Program-made: the position numbers and the translations under genes
Shown here: positions 1-8,948 of the stretch, piece by piece
How the letters are laid out: each line of letters starts with the position of its first letter
Position numbering within the stretch: position 1 is the first letter of the stretch
The notes under the pieces: model-generated
What the model was told of the DNA's origin: nothing
Seen by the model: only the letters and a program-made list of their open reading frames with translations
Database searches by the model: none
Assembly (NCBI GenBank): GCA_035532735.1
Contig: DATKQM010000066.1
Span: 101,873 to 165,872, forward strand
DNA: 64,000 nucleotides
Reading direction: 5' to 3'
Source of the DNA: Chersky-840 sp035532735
Lineage (GTDB): Bacteria > Actinomycetota > Acidimicrobiia > Acidimicrobiales > UBA8190

Positions 1-101
1 GACCCGAAGAGGAGGCAGTCATCGACGACCTGCGCCGGCACTTTGCTCCTTACAACGAAGACCTCTTCGAGTTGGTGGGCCGGAGGCTCTGGGATCGCTG
101 A
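1..101 (+). CDS. sulfotransferase-like protein, C-terminal fragment
   Basis: Only the last 32 codons are in the window, ending in TGA at 99-101. The peptide has the pattern L-R-R-H-F-A-P-Y-N-E-D-L-F-E-L-V-G followed by a Trp three residues before the end. This resembles the C-terminus of sulfotransferase-domain proteins (helix with FxPYNxxLyxLlG, then W). The call is by inference from this short tail. It is transcribed towards aroE, whose stop lies 8 bases away, so the two genes converge. The catalytic PAPS-binding part lies outside the window. Confidence 0.45.
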   Translation, partial: PEEEAVIDDLRRHFAPYNEDLFELVGRRLWDR

Positions 102-108
102 GGCCGGG

Positions 109-987
109 TCAACCCGACGATCGCGCCTCCACCGCAGCCCACAAGGCCTCGACGGGGACGGCCCGCCCGGTCCATCGCTCGAGGGCCAGCGCGGCTTGGT
201 GGACCAACATGCCCAGACCTCCCACCGCCACGGCACCTCGGGCCCGCGCTGCCTCCAGCAACGGGGTCTGGCGCGGGTGGTAGACGAGATCGGCCACCAC
301 CTGCCCCAGGTGAAGGGACTGCGCGTCGAAGGGGAGCTGGCCAGAGCCCGACCCCTCGCGGCGCGCCATGCCCAGCGGCGTGGCCTGCACGACGAGCTCG
401 GCGTCGACGACATCGGCGGCTGACCCCACCCGCCCGACCGGCCCGGCCAGGGCGGCGGCCACCTCGGCACGAGCCGGCGTCCGGTTCAGCACCACCACCT
501 CGGCGGCACCGGCCCCGGCCAGGGCCAGGATGACGGCGCGCGCCGCTCCCCCGGCGCCGATCACCGCGCAGCGCTTGGCGTCGGGGTCGAACCCCGCGTC
601 GCGCCGCAGGGCGGCGAGAAAACCCTCGCCATCGGTGCTGTCACCCACGAGCGAACCGTCGCGCCAGGTGACGCAGTTGACCGCTCCGAGCCGACGCGCC
701 ACCGGGGTCGTCTCGTCCACCAGAGCGTAGGCGTCTTCTTTGTGCGGCATGGTGACCGACAGCCCGGCGATCTTGAGCACCCGGATCCCTTCGAGGGCCG
801 CCGCGCTGTGCCCGGCTGCGACCGGAAAGGCGACCGACACCCAGTCGAGCCCGAGCGCGTCGAAGGCGGCGTTGTGGAGCAGGGGCGACAACGAGTGGGC
901 GACGGGATCACCCATCACCCCCACCACCGTCGAGGCCGCGGTGGGCCAGGTCGGTGAAGATCTGGTCGGCTTCTGGTCCTCGGGCAT
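109..987 (-). CDS. aroE: shikimate dehydrogenase
   Basis: NADP-dependent reduction of 3-dehydroshikimate to shikimate in the cytoplasmic aromatic amino acid pathway. The 292-residue length is normal for the family. The N-terminal substrate domain carries the VTMPHK motif (catalytic Lys) and GDSTDGEGF, where the family usually has NTD. The central nucleotide-binding loop is GAGGAARA, followed by LNRTPARA, an NADP-type signature. The late MLVHQAAL helix supplies the conserved Gln. It is the last gene of the minus-strand run, 6 bases after mltG. The order alaS-ruvX-mltG-aroE matches M. tuberculosis Rv2555c-Rv2552c, which supports the call. Confidence 0.93.
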   Translation of the reverse strand: MPEDQKPTRSSPTWPTAASTVVGVMGDPVAHSLSPLLHNAAFDALGLDWVSVAFPVAAGHSAAALEGIRVLKIAGLSVTMPHKEDAYALVDETTPVARRLGAVNCVTWRDGSLVGDSTDGEGFLAALRRDAGFDPDAKRCAVIGAGGAARAVILALAGAGAAEVVVLNRTPARAEVAAALAGPVGRVGSAADVVDAELVVQATPLGMARREGSGSGQLPFDAQSLHLGQVVADLVYHPRQTPLLEAARARGAVAVGGLGMLVHQAALALERWTGRAVPVEALWAAVEARSSG

Positions 988-993
988 GGTGGG

Positions 994-2169
994 CTACCCG
1001 ACGCCCCGGGTCTGGGCCAGGCGCTCGTTGGCCTGTTGGCCGGCGAAGGTGCTCGAGAAGGCCTCGGTACCGTCCTTCGACACCACCACGAAGTAGAGCC
1101 AGGGCCCCGGCGGCGGGGCCAGGGCGGCTTGGAGCGAGGCCTGGTTCGGGAAGCAGATGGGCGTGGGGGTGAGCCCGGTGTGGAGGTAGGTGTTGTAAGG
1201 CGTGTTGAGAGCGAGATCCGCCGATGTCACACGACCACCGTCACGATGCTCGGAATAGAGCACGGTGGAATCCATCTGCAGCGGCGTGCCGCGGGCCAGA
1301 CGGTTGTAGATCACCCGTGCCACCTTGCCCAGGTTCTTCTGGTAGACACCTTCTTTCTGCACGATCGATGCCACCGTGATGGCCTGGTACGGCGTCACCC
1401 CGAGCGCGGTGGCCCCACTCGTGAGCCCCACCGAGTCCGCCAGGGTGTTGAACCGGTCCATCATGTCCCCGAGGAGGGTCTCGTCGGACTCTCCGGGCAG
1501 CACCAGATAGGTGCCGGTCCCGACCAACCCGTCGAGGTTGGTCGATCCGACCGGCTCGTACGGCGAACGCATGGTGCCGGAGTTGGCCAGGGAGAGGAAA
1601 TGGGCGGGGTCGTGACCCGCGATCTCTCCGACCTGGGTCGCTACCTCGTTGATGGTGAAGCCGGGCAGCACCGTGACCGACGAGACGTCGGGTCCTCCCG
1701 CCAGCGTGGCCCGGAGCGTCGCGAAGGACTCGTCTCTGTGCAACAGGTAGGACCCCGGTTGCACCACAGGGGTGCCGTGCAGAGTCAAATAGACACGGAA
1801 GGCAAGCGAATTGTCGACGACGTGTCGGCGCACCAATGTCGAGGTGATCTTCTCCATCGACGAGCCCGGCGTCACGGTGATGACGACGGTGGCCCCCCCG
1901 TTCCCGCCCATCTGGCTCTGGTACCACGCCACCGCACTGACGAAGAGGGCCAGGACCACGGCCGCCGCCACGGCCACGAACAACCGGCGGCGCCGATACA
2001 CCTGTTGCTTGGCCCGCTTGTGCCCGCGCGGTCTCGATGACACCGGGCCGTCACCCGGGCCGTCACCCGAGCCGTCACCCGAGCCGTCACCGCGGCCCGG
2101 TCCCGGGGTGGGAGCGGAATCCGCCACGGACGCGCCCGTCCACCCCGGCCCTCCTTCGACGTCAGCCAT
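994..2169 (-). CDS. mltG: endolytic transglycosylase MltG (YceG-like)
   Basis: Inner-membrane lytic transglycosylase that cuts nascent peptidoglycan strands and is thought to terminate glycan synthesis. The predicted protein has 391 residues. Residues 1-65 are a Gly/Asp/Pro-rich cytoplasmic tail with a four-fold repeat. One membrane helix (LFVAVAAAVVLALFVSAVAW) follows, then the extracytoplasmic YceG domain. The catalytic region reads ASIVQKEGVYQ, where the Glu is the expected acid, followed by VIYNRL and MDSTVLY. The ATG at 2169 was chosen over an ATG 24 codons upstream because it gives an 8-base overlap with the ruvX stop. It is probably co-transcribed with ruvX and aroE. Confidence 0.92.
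   Translation of the reverse strand: MADVEGGPGWTGASVADSAPTPGPGRGDGSGDGSGDGPGDGPVSSRPRGHKRAKQQVYRRRRLFVAVAAAVVLALFVSAVAWYQSQMGGNGGATVVITVTPGSSMEKITSTLVRRHVVDNSLAFRVYLTLHGTPVVQPGSYLLHRDESFATLRATLAGGPDVSSVTVLPGFTINEVATQVGEIAGHDPAHFLSLANSGTMRSPYEPVGSTNLDGLVGTGTYLVLPGESDETLLGDMMDRFNTLADSVGLTSGATALGVTPYQAITVASIVQKEGVYQKNLGKVARVIYNRLARGTPLQMDSTVLYSEHRDGGRVTSADLALNTPYNTYLHTGLTPTPICFPNQASLQAALAPPPGPWLYFVVVSKDGTEAFSSTFAGQQANERLAQTRGVG
2045..2092 (-). repeat. four 12-bp tandem units inside mltG
   Basis: Four consecutive 12-base units of the form G(G/A)GCCGTCACC(C/G) encode the GDGS/GDGP repeats of the disordered N-terminal tail of MltG. They lie before the membrane helix, so copy-number change would alter only the cytoplasmic tail length. 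Confidence 0.8.
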
Positions 2170-2599
2170 CGTGGCGTCCGCGTCCGGTGTCGAGCCAGGC
2201 CTGGAGAAGGACCGCGGCGGCGCTCTGGTCGATGTGGGCACGTTGGTCTCGGCTCTTGCGGCCGGCCTCTCGCAACGATCGGGCTGCGCTCACCGTGGTG
2301 AACCGCTCGTCGAAGGTCTCCACGGGGATGCCGTGGGGAGCAAGAAGGCGGGCCAACTCGTCGGCATCGGCCTGCGCGGCACGCGCGGCCGGGCCACGGC
2401 GGCCATTCATGCTCAGGGGCAGGCCCACCACCACCCGGCGCGCCCCCAGCTCCTCGACCAGCGCCGCCAGCGCGCGCCAATGCGTGGCGTCGTCAACGCT
2501 TCGCTCGATGGTGGCGCGCGGTGAGGCCAAGGTCCCGGTGCCGTCGGACACGGCCACCCCGATGCGACGCTCGCCGAGGTCGACCCCCACCACCCGCAC
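2162..2599 (-). CDS. ruvX: Holliday junction resolvase-like RuvX/YqgF
   Basis: RNase H-fold nuclease family of about 140-150 residues, implicated in pre-16S rRNA processing and possibly recombination. The protein opens with VRVVGVDLGERRIGVAVSDG, the characteristic first strand carrying a catalytic Asp. It continues with VVGLPLSMNG and ends with the FDERFTTVSA and DQSAAAVLLQAWLD blocks, which supply further acidic residues. The GTG at 2599 places the first catalytic strand at the N-terminus as in the family; longer open reading upstream overlaps alaS and shows no similarity. It lies 25 bases after the alaS stop and overlaps mltG by 8 bases. Confidence 0.93.
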   Translation of the reverse strand: MRVVGVDLGERRIGVAVSDGTGTLASPRATIERSVDDATHWRALAALVEELGARRVVVGLPLSMNGRRGPAARAAQADADELARLLAPHGIPVETFDERFTTVSAARSLREAGRKSRDQRAHIDQSAAAVLLQAWLDTGRGRHDG

Positions 2600-2624
2600 T
2601 GCGCTCAGGCCACCCGCATTGTGC

Positions 2625-5192
2625 TCAGGCACCGAGCCGGCGGCGCGCTTCGCTGAGCAGGGCGTCGATCTTGGTCGGGTCGGACCCACCCGCCACCGCC
2701 AATTCGGCCGAGCCCCCACCGCCGCCTCCGACGAGCTGGGCCAGTGCCTTGACCGTGGCGCCGGCGTCGATCGACCCGTCACCTGATGCCACGGCCACGC
2801 CCACCTTGGGCCCGCCCGGCGACCCCGCCACCACGACCACGCGCGCGCCCTGGCGCCGGATGGCTTGGGCGAGGTCACGCAGCTGATCGGGGTTCACGCC
2901 GTCCTGGCGATGGACGACCACGCCGTTCTCGGCCAGCTGGGCGAGACGGGCCGCGTCTTCTTGGAGGCGGGCCCCGTGCATGCGTTGCAATTCCTTCTCG
3001 GCCTGTCGTTGCCGGTCGAGGACCTTCTGCAAGGCGTCGAGCACCCCACCGGGCTCCACCTTGAGCAGCCGCGCCGCTTCGTCGACCATGCGCCGGCTCT
3101 CGCCCAACAGGGCCAGGGAGCTCGGCCCCGTCACGGCCTCGATGCGCCGGACGTTCGACCCGATCGACCCTTCGGAGACGACGGTGATGGGCCCGATCTT
3201 TCCCAACGCGTCGACATGGGTCCCGCCACAGAACTCCAGAGAATGCGCCCCGGCCCGCACCACCCGCACGCGCTCGCCGTACTTGTCGTCGAAGAACGCC
3301 AACGCCCCGAGGGCCTCGGCTTCGGCCTTCGAGGTCTCGGTCACCTCGACCGACGCGTCGGTCAGGACATCGGCGTTGGCCGCCTCGGTCACCTCCGACA
3401 ACTCCTCGGGACGCAGGGCCTTGGGATGCGAGAAGTCGAAGCGGAGCCGGTCCGGCGCCACCAGTGAGCCCTGCTGGCGGACATGGTCACCGAGCACGGC
3501 GCGCAGCGCGCTGTGTAAGAGGTGCGTCCCGGTGTGGTGCCGGCGCGTGGCGTTGCGCCGTCCCACGTCGATGACCGCCAAGGCGTCTTGGAGGGGGAAG
3601 AGCTCGCCTTCTTCGACCACGGCCCGATGCACGATGAGCCCCGGGAGCACGCTCTGGGTGTCGAGGACCCGGGCCCGCCCGGATTCGGTGGTGATCACGC
3701 CGGTGTCGCCCACCTGGCCGCCGGACTCGGCGTAGAACGGGGTCTGGTCCAAGACGATCTCCGCCGTTCCGGGCTCCGCCCCGGCGAGGACCGCCACCAC
3801 CCGAGCCGGCTCTTCGTCGTGCTCGTAGCCGGTGAAGCGCGTCGGGCCCGACTGACCGAGCAGCTCCCGGTAGGCGTTCTCGTCGCCGAGGGCCTGGCGC
3901 CGACGCCGCGCATCGGCCCGGGCCATGTCGCGCTGGGCCGCCATCTCGCGCTCGAAGCCAACGGTATCGACCTCGACGCCGGCCTCGGCCGCCATCTCCA
4001 TGGTGAGCTCGATGGGAAAGCCGTGGGTGTCATGGAGACGGAATGCCGCTTCACCCGAGACCCGACCCGTCCCGTCGCGCAGGGCCTCCTCGAGGATCTG
4101 CGAACCCGAGTCGAGGGTGCGCCGGAACGCTCCCTCCTCGCGCTCGACGGTCTCGGAGATTCGGTCGAGCTCGGTGACGAGCACGGAATAGGTGCCACCG
4201 AGCACGTCGGCGACAGCACGCACGAGACGCGGGGTGAGACCTTCGATGACGCCCAGCTGGAACCCTCGCCGCACCGCCCGGCGGATGACCCGGCGCAACA
4301 CATAGCCCCGGCCCTCGTTCGAGGGCATCACACCGTCGGCCACCACCATGGCCATGGCCCGGGCATGGTCGGCCAGGATGCGCAGGGACACGTCGGAGTG
4401 CGGGTCGGCGCCGTAGCGGACCTCGGTGATGTCTTCTGCCACGGCCAGGATGGGCCGAAAGACATCGGTCTCGAAGAGTGACCCGACCCCTTGGAGCATG
4501 GGCAGGTTGCGCTCGAGTCCGGCCCCGGTGTCGATGCTCTTGCCCGGAAGGTCCTCGAGGGTGCCGTCGGACAACCTGTTGTACTGCATGAAGACGAGGT
4601 TGTAGATCTCCACGAACCGCTCGGCACCGCCATGGGCAGGGCCGCCGTCGTCCCCGTAGGCGGGCCCCCGATCGAAGAAGAGCTCCGAGGACGGACCGCA
4701 CGGCCCGGTGCCACCGTCGCCCATCTGCCAGAAGTTGTCCTCCCCGAGAGCCTGGATGCGCGCTTCGGACAGTCGCGCCGCGTCCAGCCAGATCTCTTTG
4801 GCTTCGTCGTCGGACTCGTGCACCGTCACCCACAGCCGGTCGGGGTCGATCCCGAGGACCTCGGTCCACAATTCCCAGGCGAGAGGGATGGCGTCGGACT
4901 TGAAGTAGTCGCCGAAGCTGAAGTTCCCGAGCATCTCGAAGAAGGTGCAGTGCCGCTCGGTGGTCCCGATGATGTCGATGTCGACGGTCCGAAAGCACTT
5001 CTGCACCGACGTGGCGCGCGGCCAGGGCGGAGTCTCCTCACCGGTGAAGTACGGCTTGAACGGCACCATCCCCGCAATGGTGAAGAGCACGGTGGGATCA
5101 TGTGGGATCAGACTGGCGGACGGGACGACGGTGTGGCCCCGCTCCGCGTAGAACCCGGTGAACGTCGAGCGAAGCTGGTTGGCGTCCATCAT
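2625..5192 (-). CDS. alaS: alanyl-tRNA synthetase
   Basis: Charges tRNA-Ala; cytoplasmic class II synthetase. The 855-residue length is typical. The N-terminal catalytic core holds FTIAGMVPFKPYF, the motif 2 region CFRTVDIDIIGTTERH and the GDGGTGPCGPSSE block. The editing domain has the zinc-binding pattern HHTGTH with LLHSALR and later CGGTHVDALGKIG. The C-Ala domain ends in the Gly-rich VGGGGGGSAELAVAGG region. Two adjacent ATG codons begin the protein; the first is used. About 100 bases separate it from the small membrane protein upstream. Its position with ruvX and mltG is as in mycobacteria. Confidence 0.98.
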   Translation of the reverse strand: MMDANQLRSTFTGFYAERGHTVVPSASLIPHDPTVLFTIAGMVPFKPYFTGEETPPWPRATSVQKCFRTVDIDIIGTTERHCTFFEMLGNFSFGDYFKSDAIPLAWELWTEVLGIDPDRLWVTVHESDDEAKEIWLDAARLSEARIQALGEDNFWQMGDGGTGPCGPSSELFFDRGPAYGDDGGPAHGGAERFVEIYNLVFMQYNRLSDGTLEDLPGKSIDTGAGLERNLPMLQGVGSLFETDVFRPILAVAEDITEVRYGADPHSDVSLRILADHARAMAMVVADGVMPSNEGRGYVLRRVIRRAVRRGFQLGVIEGLTPRLVRAVADVLGGTYSVLVTELDRISETVEREEGAFRRTLDSGSQILEEALRDGTGRVSGEAAFRLHDTHGFPIELTMEMAAEAGVEVDTVGFEREMAAQRDMARADARRRRQALGDENAYRELLGQSGPTRFTGYEHDEEPARVVAVLAGAEPGTAEIVLDQTPFYAESGGQVGDTGVITTESGRARVLDTQSVLPGLIVHRAVVEEGELFPLQDALAVIDVGRRNATRRHHTGTHLLHSALRAVLGDHVRQQGSLVAPDRLRFDFSHPKALRPEELSEVTEAANADVLTDASVEVTETSKAEAEALGALAFFDDKYGERVRVVRAGAHSLEFCGGTHVDALGKIGPITVVSEGSIGSNVRRIEAVTGPSSLALLGESRRMVDEAARLLKVEPGGVLDALQKVLDRQRQAEKELQRMHGARLQEDAARLAQLAENGVVVHRQDGVNPDQLRDLAQAIRRQGARVVVVAGSPGGPKVGVAVASGDGSIDAGATVKALAQLVGGGGGGSAELAVAGGSDPTKIDALLSEARRRLGA

Positions 5193-5292
5193 CGGTCGAT
5201 CCTACCGGCCGTCCATGCCCGCTCGGGGCGCCCAGGCAACCCGATCAGGCCTGCGGCCTGCGAATTCAGCGCCCGTTCAGCGCGGCGCCCCT

Positions 5293-5556
5293 TCAGCGCT
5301 GCGAAGGGTCACGGGCCGACAGGTCGTGCCACAGGTCGTCCTGCCGACGCTGGGCTTCGGTCCGCCCCGTGTCGAGTGCATCGCGCACCTTGTGAAGCGC
5401 ACCGCGCTTGGTGCGGCCTGCGATGGAGGCGATCTCGGTCGCCACCGCGGTGGGACGGACCCGCCGCGACAGCCGTTCGAGGCGTCGACGCGTCCACATG
5501 GTGCCGCCGACCCCGATCGCCGCGCCGGCCGCCAGCCACATGGGACGGCGGATCAC
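5293..5556 (-). CDS. small membrane protein (DUF6167-like), unknown function
   Basis: An 87-residue protein with one N-terminal hydrophobic segment (MWLAAGAAIGVGGTMW) and a basic, helical remainder rich in Arg. No enzymatic motif is visible. It starts 4 bases inside the end of the DUF948 gene and precedes alaS. The same arrangement, DUF948 protein then a small membrane protein of about this size then alaS, occurs in streptomycetes, where the second protein is named DUF6167. That resemblance by size and position is the basis of the call. Translational coupling with the upstream gene is likely. Confidence 0.7.
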   Translation of the reverse strand: MIRRPMWLAAGAAIGVGGTMWTRRRLERLSRRVRPTAVATEIASIAGRTKRGALHKVRDALDTGRTEAQRRQDDLWHDLSARDPSQR

Positions 5557-6077
5557 CGAGGCACCTCCACGTGTCGACGACGGCGTCGTCCCCGATTGGA
5601 GCGGCCGTGCCCCTCGTCGCGCTGCTTTTCGGTCGTCTTCTCCGTTGCTCCGTCTGCGAGCCTGGCGGCAACCGGGCGGGCCCGTCCGTGGCGCGCCACC
5701 GCGCTCGGGGCGTCGATCTTGAGGGGGCGACCGAAGAAGCGCCGCAGGGCGCTTCCTACTCCCGTGCTGTAGGCGAGGATCTTCACCACCGGGTTCGAAA
5801 AGGCTCGGTAGGCCAGACGTGACGCCGAGTCCACCGTCGACGACACCGCCTCGGCCGAGTCGAGGACGTCGCCCACGCGCACCATCTCGGTGGCCGCCTG
5901 ATCGACGACGACCCGGGCGTCGTGCACCAGGGGCACGGTCTCGTGGCGTAACTCGTCGACGGTCTTGCCGAGCTCGCGTACCCGCCGGCCCAGCACGACC
6001 ACGACTCCCACGAGGACGAGTGAGGCCGTCCCCGACGTGATGGCGGCGACCAGCGCGGCGACGTTGTCGGCGGACAT
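5553..6077 (-). CDS. DUF948 domain membrane protein
   Basis: A 174-residue protein with an N-terminal membrane helix (about residues 8-28, SGTASLVLVGVVVVLG) followed by a long amphipathic helix (GKTVDELRHETVPLVHDARV, then VRVGDVLDSAEAVSSTVDSA). This is the layout of DUF948 proteins. A second weak hydrophobic patch follows (FSNPVVKILAYSTGVG), then a basic Arg-rich tail. Function in the family is unknown. The stop overlaps the start of the next small membrane protein by 4 bases, and both lead to alaS, a neighbourhood conserved in Actinobacteria. It begins 26 bases before the sedolisin stop. Confidence 0.82.
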   Translation of the reverse strand: MSADNVAALVAAITSGTASLVLVGVVVVLGRRVRELGKTVDELRHETVPLVHDARVVVDQAATEMVRVGDVLDSAEAVSSTVDSASRLAYRAFSNPVVKILAYSTGVGSALRRFFGRPLKIDAPSAVARHGRARPVAARLADGATEKTTEKQRDEGHGRSNRGRRRRRHVEVPR

Positions 6078-6103
6078 GGCCGCCTCATCCTACGGCGCCG
6101 GGG

Positions 6104-6730
6104 CTAGGGGGCGCCGATCCCGACCATCGGCTTGGTGAGCCGGATGTCGCCTGTGGACCCGTAGAAGCCGCCATAGGTGCCGCCGAAGGAGAAGATCCCG
6201 CCGTCCGACGCCACCAGCCAGTAGCCGTTCCCGTCGGGGGTGGTCGCCATTCCCACCACGGGCTTGGTCAGGGCCACGGCTCCCATCGACCCGTGGAAGG
6301 CGGCGTCACCGAAGGAGAAGATGCCGCCGTCCGACGCCACCAGCCAGTACCCACCGCCGTCGGGCGTCGAGGCCATCCCGACGATGGGCTTGTTCAATTT
6401 GATGTTGCCGGTCGACCCGTAGAACCCGGCGTCGCCGTAGGCGAAGATGCCGCCGTCCGACGCCACCAGCCAATACCCACCGCCGTCGGGCGTCGAGGCC
6501 ATCCCGACCATGGGCTTGTTCAATTTGATGTTGCCGGTCGACCCGTAGAACCCGGCGTCGCCGAAGGAGAAGATCCCGCCGTCCGACGCCACCAGCCAGT
6601 AGCCCTGGGAGGACGGGGTCGATGCCATGCCCACGATCGGTTGGTCGAGGGGCTTGCCCCCCATCGAGCCGTAGAAACCCATCTGTCCAAACGAGAAAAT
6701 GCCGCCGTCGGAGGCCACCATCCAGTATCC
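6104..6730 (-). repeat. five tandem repeats of about 126 bp in the sedolisin C-terminus
   Basis: Four 42-residue units and one final 40-residue unit, each beginning GYW(L/M)VASDGGIF and containing FYGS(T/M)G and K-P-x-V-G-M-A. Units 2 and 3 are almost identical at the DNA level (shared GNIKLNKP and VGMASTPDGG coding sequence), suggesting recent duplication or gene conversion. The units are likely blades or strands of a beta-propeller or beta-helix on the cell exterior. Confidence 0.88.
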
Positions 6731-8944
6731 GCGCGGCCCGAGGTAAGTGAAGGGCAAGCTGCCGTCGAATCCGAGCGCGTCATCACCCGTCTTCACGATC
6801 ACCGCGGACACGTCCCAACCCCGCGTCGTGGAGACCGGCGAGCTCACGGTGACCGATGACGACGTGACCGACCTGATCGTGGCGGGATTGCCGTTGCCGA
6901 AGTCGACTTCGCTCACCCCGCTCAGATTCGATCCTGACACCGTCACCGTGGTACCGCCCCCGGCCGGGCCCGACGACGCGGAGATCCCCGTCACAACCGG
7001 ACATGTGCTCGGCCCCGGGGAGCGCAGGCGACTGACAAGCGCGCTGGCGACAGGGGTGCCGAGTCCTGTCGCCATGTCGAACCCCGGGGTTGCCTGGTAG
7101 TAGGGGCCGGGCGGGAGGCGGGGGGGGTTGCTGGGCGAGGAGCCCGCCGGTTGGTTGTTCCCGACGGTCACGTCGTTGAACACCGGGCTCCCGCCACACT
7201 GTGCTTGGTAGAGCGTGGGGTTGGCGAACCCCACCGGCGACACCTGGCCCTGATCGGCGAGGGCGGCCAGGGCGGCCCACAGCGGAGCAGCCATGCTCGT
7301 CCCGCCGATCTTGGCCCACCCCCCACTGGCACACGAGCAGAAGATGGCGAGGCCATTGCGGGGATCGGCGTCGGCGGCCACGTCGGGCACCTCCCGACAC
7401 GACAACGTGCCCGCCCCCGAGCTCGTCGGGCACGGCTGGGCACCGGTGAAGGTGTCTTGGGCCTTGGTGGCGGTGCTCTGGACGCCGGGGCCCCGTTGCC
7501 AGGCCGGCATGGTCCACGTCGTCGAGTTCCCACCTCCGCCCGTCCCGCTCGAGAGACCGAGGTTCCACACCGACTCGGTCGGCGGCGGGCCCGCCGCATT
7601 GATGGTGGTCCCGCCCACACCGGTGACCCAGGGTTGACTGGCCGGGTCGTCGACCTGGAGACGGGTGTCGTTGGAGCTCGGGAACAGGTAGCAGTCCTCG
7701 GATCCTTCGTCACCGGCGGCGGCGGCGACGGTCTCGCCCTGGGCCACGGCCTGTTCGAAGATCGACGACTCTGCTTGGAGGTAGGCCGCAGGCAGCTGCG
7801 CCTCGCACTGGCCCCAGCTCGTGGAGATCACCGCCGGTGGCGAAGGACCGTCGACCATGGCGAGATAGGTGTCGAGAGGACCACTGCCGCCGTTGGGCCC
7901 CACGTAGACCTTGACATTCACGTTCGGCGCCATGCCGATGACCATCTCGATGTCGAGCGCCGCTTCGCCGGCTCCGGGGCCGGAGTTGGGGCTGGCATGG
8001 TCCACGCTCACCGAGCTCACCGACGCCGTGATGGCCGGTGAATAACAGTTCTTGAACGCGTTGATGTCGGACTGGAGGAAGGGCTCGAGCTCGTAGATGC
8101 CCACCGTCACCCCCGACGCCTCGTTGCCACCGGCGTAGATGTTCGAGAACGAGTAGGTCGAAGCCAGATCAGTCACGGTGAGAGCACCGGCGCTCGCGGG
8201 GTTGGACTGGATCGTGTTGGAACAGCCTGCTGTGGGGCTCGGTCCCGAGACGCGAGGCGCAGGGCCGCCCGCCGCACTGCGCGTGGCGGGCGTGGCGTTG
8301 GCCGGTCGGACCAGTTGTGGCCCGGGCCGGCTGAGGTCGTCGAGACCCGTCACCCCGTCCAGGGCACCCGCCAAGGCGCTCGGCACGAGGGGCTCGGCGT
8401 CGGGGACGCGCACGACCCGCCCCGACGGCAACCGGTACTGCTCGAGCCCGACGGCGAAAGCCTGGTCGATCTGCTCCGCGGTGCCCGAAAAGGCGACGAT
8501 CAGGCCGTCGCCTGACGTCGCGCCCACATCGAGGCCCCGGCCCGAGAGCCAGGCCCGGACCGACGCCAGGGTGGTCGGACTCGGTCCGAACACCGCCGCA
8601 AAGGCTCCGGGGGCCAGGTAGTGGCGAAAGTTCGGTGATCCCGGGGTCGACACCGACGTGTCGAACGACTCGAGGGCACCCGGGTCACGCGCCTTGAGCA
8701 CGACATCACCGTGGACCACCGTCGTCGGGGCCACGGCGCGCAAGGCCCGGGTGCCCCGGGGCAGAGTGGGAACGCTCCTGGTGTTACGCACCCAGCTGTG
8801 ACGTGCCCAGCTGTGACGTGCCGACGACAGCGCCGGTGCGGCGCGCGCCTGCTCCGCGGAGGCTGCGACAACGGAGCCCGACACGGCCAGGCAGGCGATC
8901 ACCGCCGCGATCCTCCGCCGATGTCCGGCTCGAATGAGGATCAA
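6104..8944 (-). CDS. secreted sedolisin (S53) protease with IPT-like domain and five WLVASDGG repeats
   Basis: Predicted 946-residue exported serine-carboxyl peptidase. Residues 1-35 form a signal peptide (basic start, then VIACLAVSGSVVAASA). An activation prodomain follows (FRHYLAPGAFAAVFGPSP, later LIVAFSGTAEQIDQAF). The catalytic domain shows the sedolisin signatures GEAALDIEM (Glu and Asp), AAAGDEGSED (oxyanion Asp) and IGGTSMAAPLW (nucleophilic Ser). After it come an IPT/TIG-like segment (SGPAGGGTTVTVSGSNLSGV) and five about 42-residue repeats. The TTG at 8944 is chosen because it starts the signal peptide 5 bases after the rarA stop; upstream in-frame sequence is only the antisense of rarA. 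Such proteases often work at acid pH, so extracellular proteolysis is inferred. Confidence 0.85.
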   Translation of the reverse strand: MILIRAGHRRRIAAVIACLAVSGSVVAASAEQARAAPALSSARHSWARHSWVRNTRSVPTLPRGTRALRAVAPTTVVHGDVVLKARDPGALESFDTSVSTPGSPNFRHYLAPGAFAAVFGPSPTTLASVRAWLSGRGLDVGATSGDGLIVAFSGTAEQIDQAFAVGLEQYRLPSGRVVRVPDAEPLVPSALAGALDGVTGLDDLSRPGPQLVRPANATPATRSAAGGPAPRVSGPSPTAGCSNTIQSNPASAGALTVTDLASTYSFSNIYAGGNEASGVTVGIYELEPFLQSDINAFKNCYSPAITASVSSVSVDHASPNSGPGAGEAALDIEMVIGMAPNVNVKVYVGPNGGSGPLDTYLAMVDGPSPPAVISTSWGQCEAQLPAAYLQAESSIFEQAVAQGETVAAAAGDEGSEDCYLFPSSNDTRLQVDDPASQPWVTGVGGTTINAAGPPPTESVWNLGLSSGTGGGGNSTTWTMPAWQRGPGVQSTATKAQDTFTGAQPCPTSSGAGTLSCREVPDVAADADPRNGLAIFCSCASGGWAKIGGTSMAAPLWAALAALADQGQVSPVGFANPTLYQAQCGGSPVFNDVTVGNNQPAGSSPSNPPRLPPGPYYQATPGFDMATGLGTPVASALVSRLRSPGPSTCPVVTGISASSGPAGGGTTVTVSGSNLSGVSEVDFGNGNPATIRSVTSSSVTVSSPVSTTRGWDVSAVIVKTGDDALGFDGSLPFTYLGPRGYWMVASDGGIFSFGQMGFYGSMGGKPLDQPIVGMASTPSSQGYWLVASDGGIFSFGDAGFYGSTGNIKLNKPMVGMASTPDGGGYWLVASDGGIFAYGDAGFYGSTGNIKLNKPIVGMASTPDGGGYWLVASDGGIFSFGDAAFHGSMGAVALTKPVVGMATTPDGNGYWLVASDGGIFSFGGTYGGFYGSTGDIRLTKPMVGIGAP

Positions 8945-8948
8945 TGGG

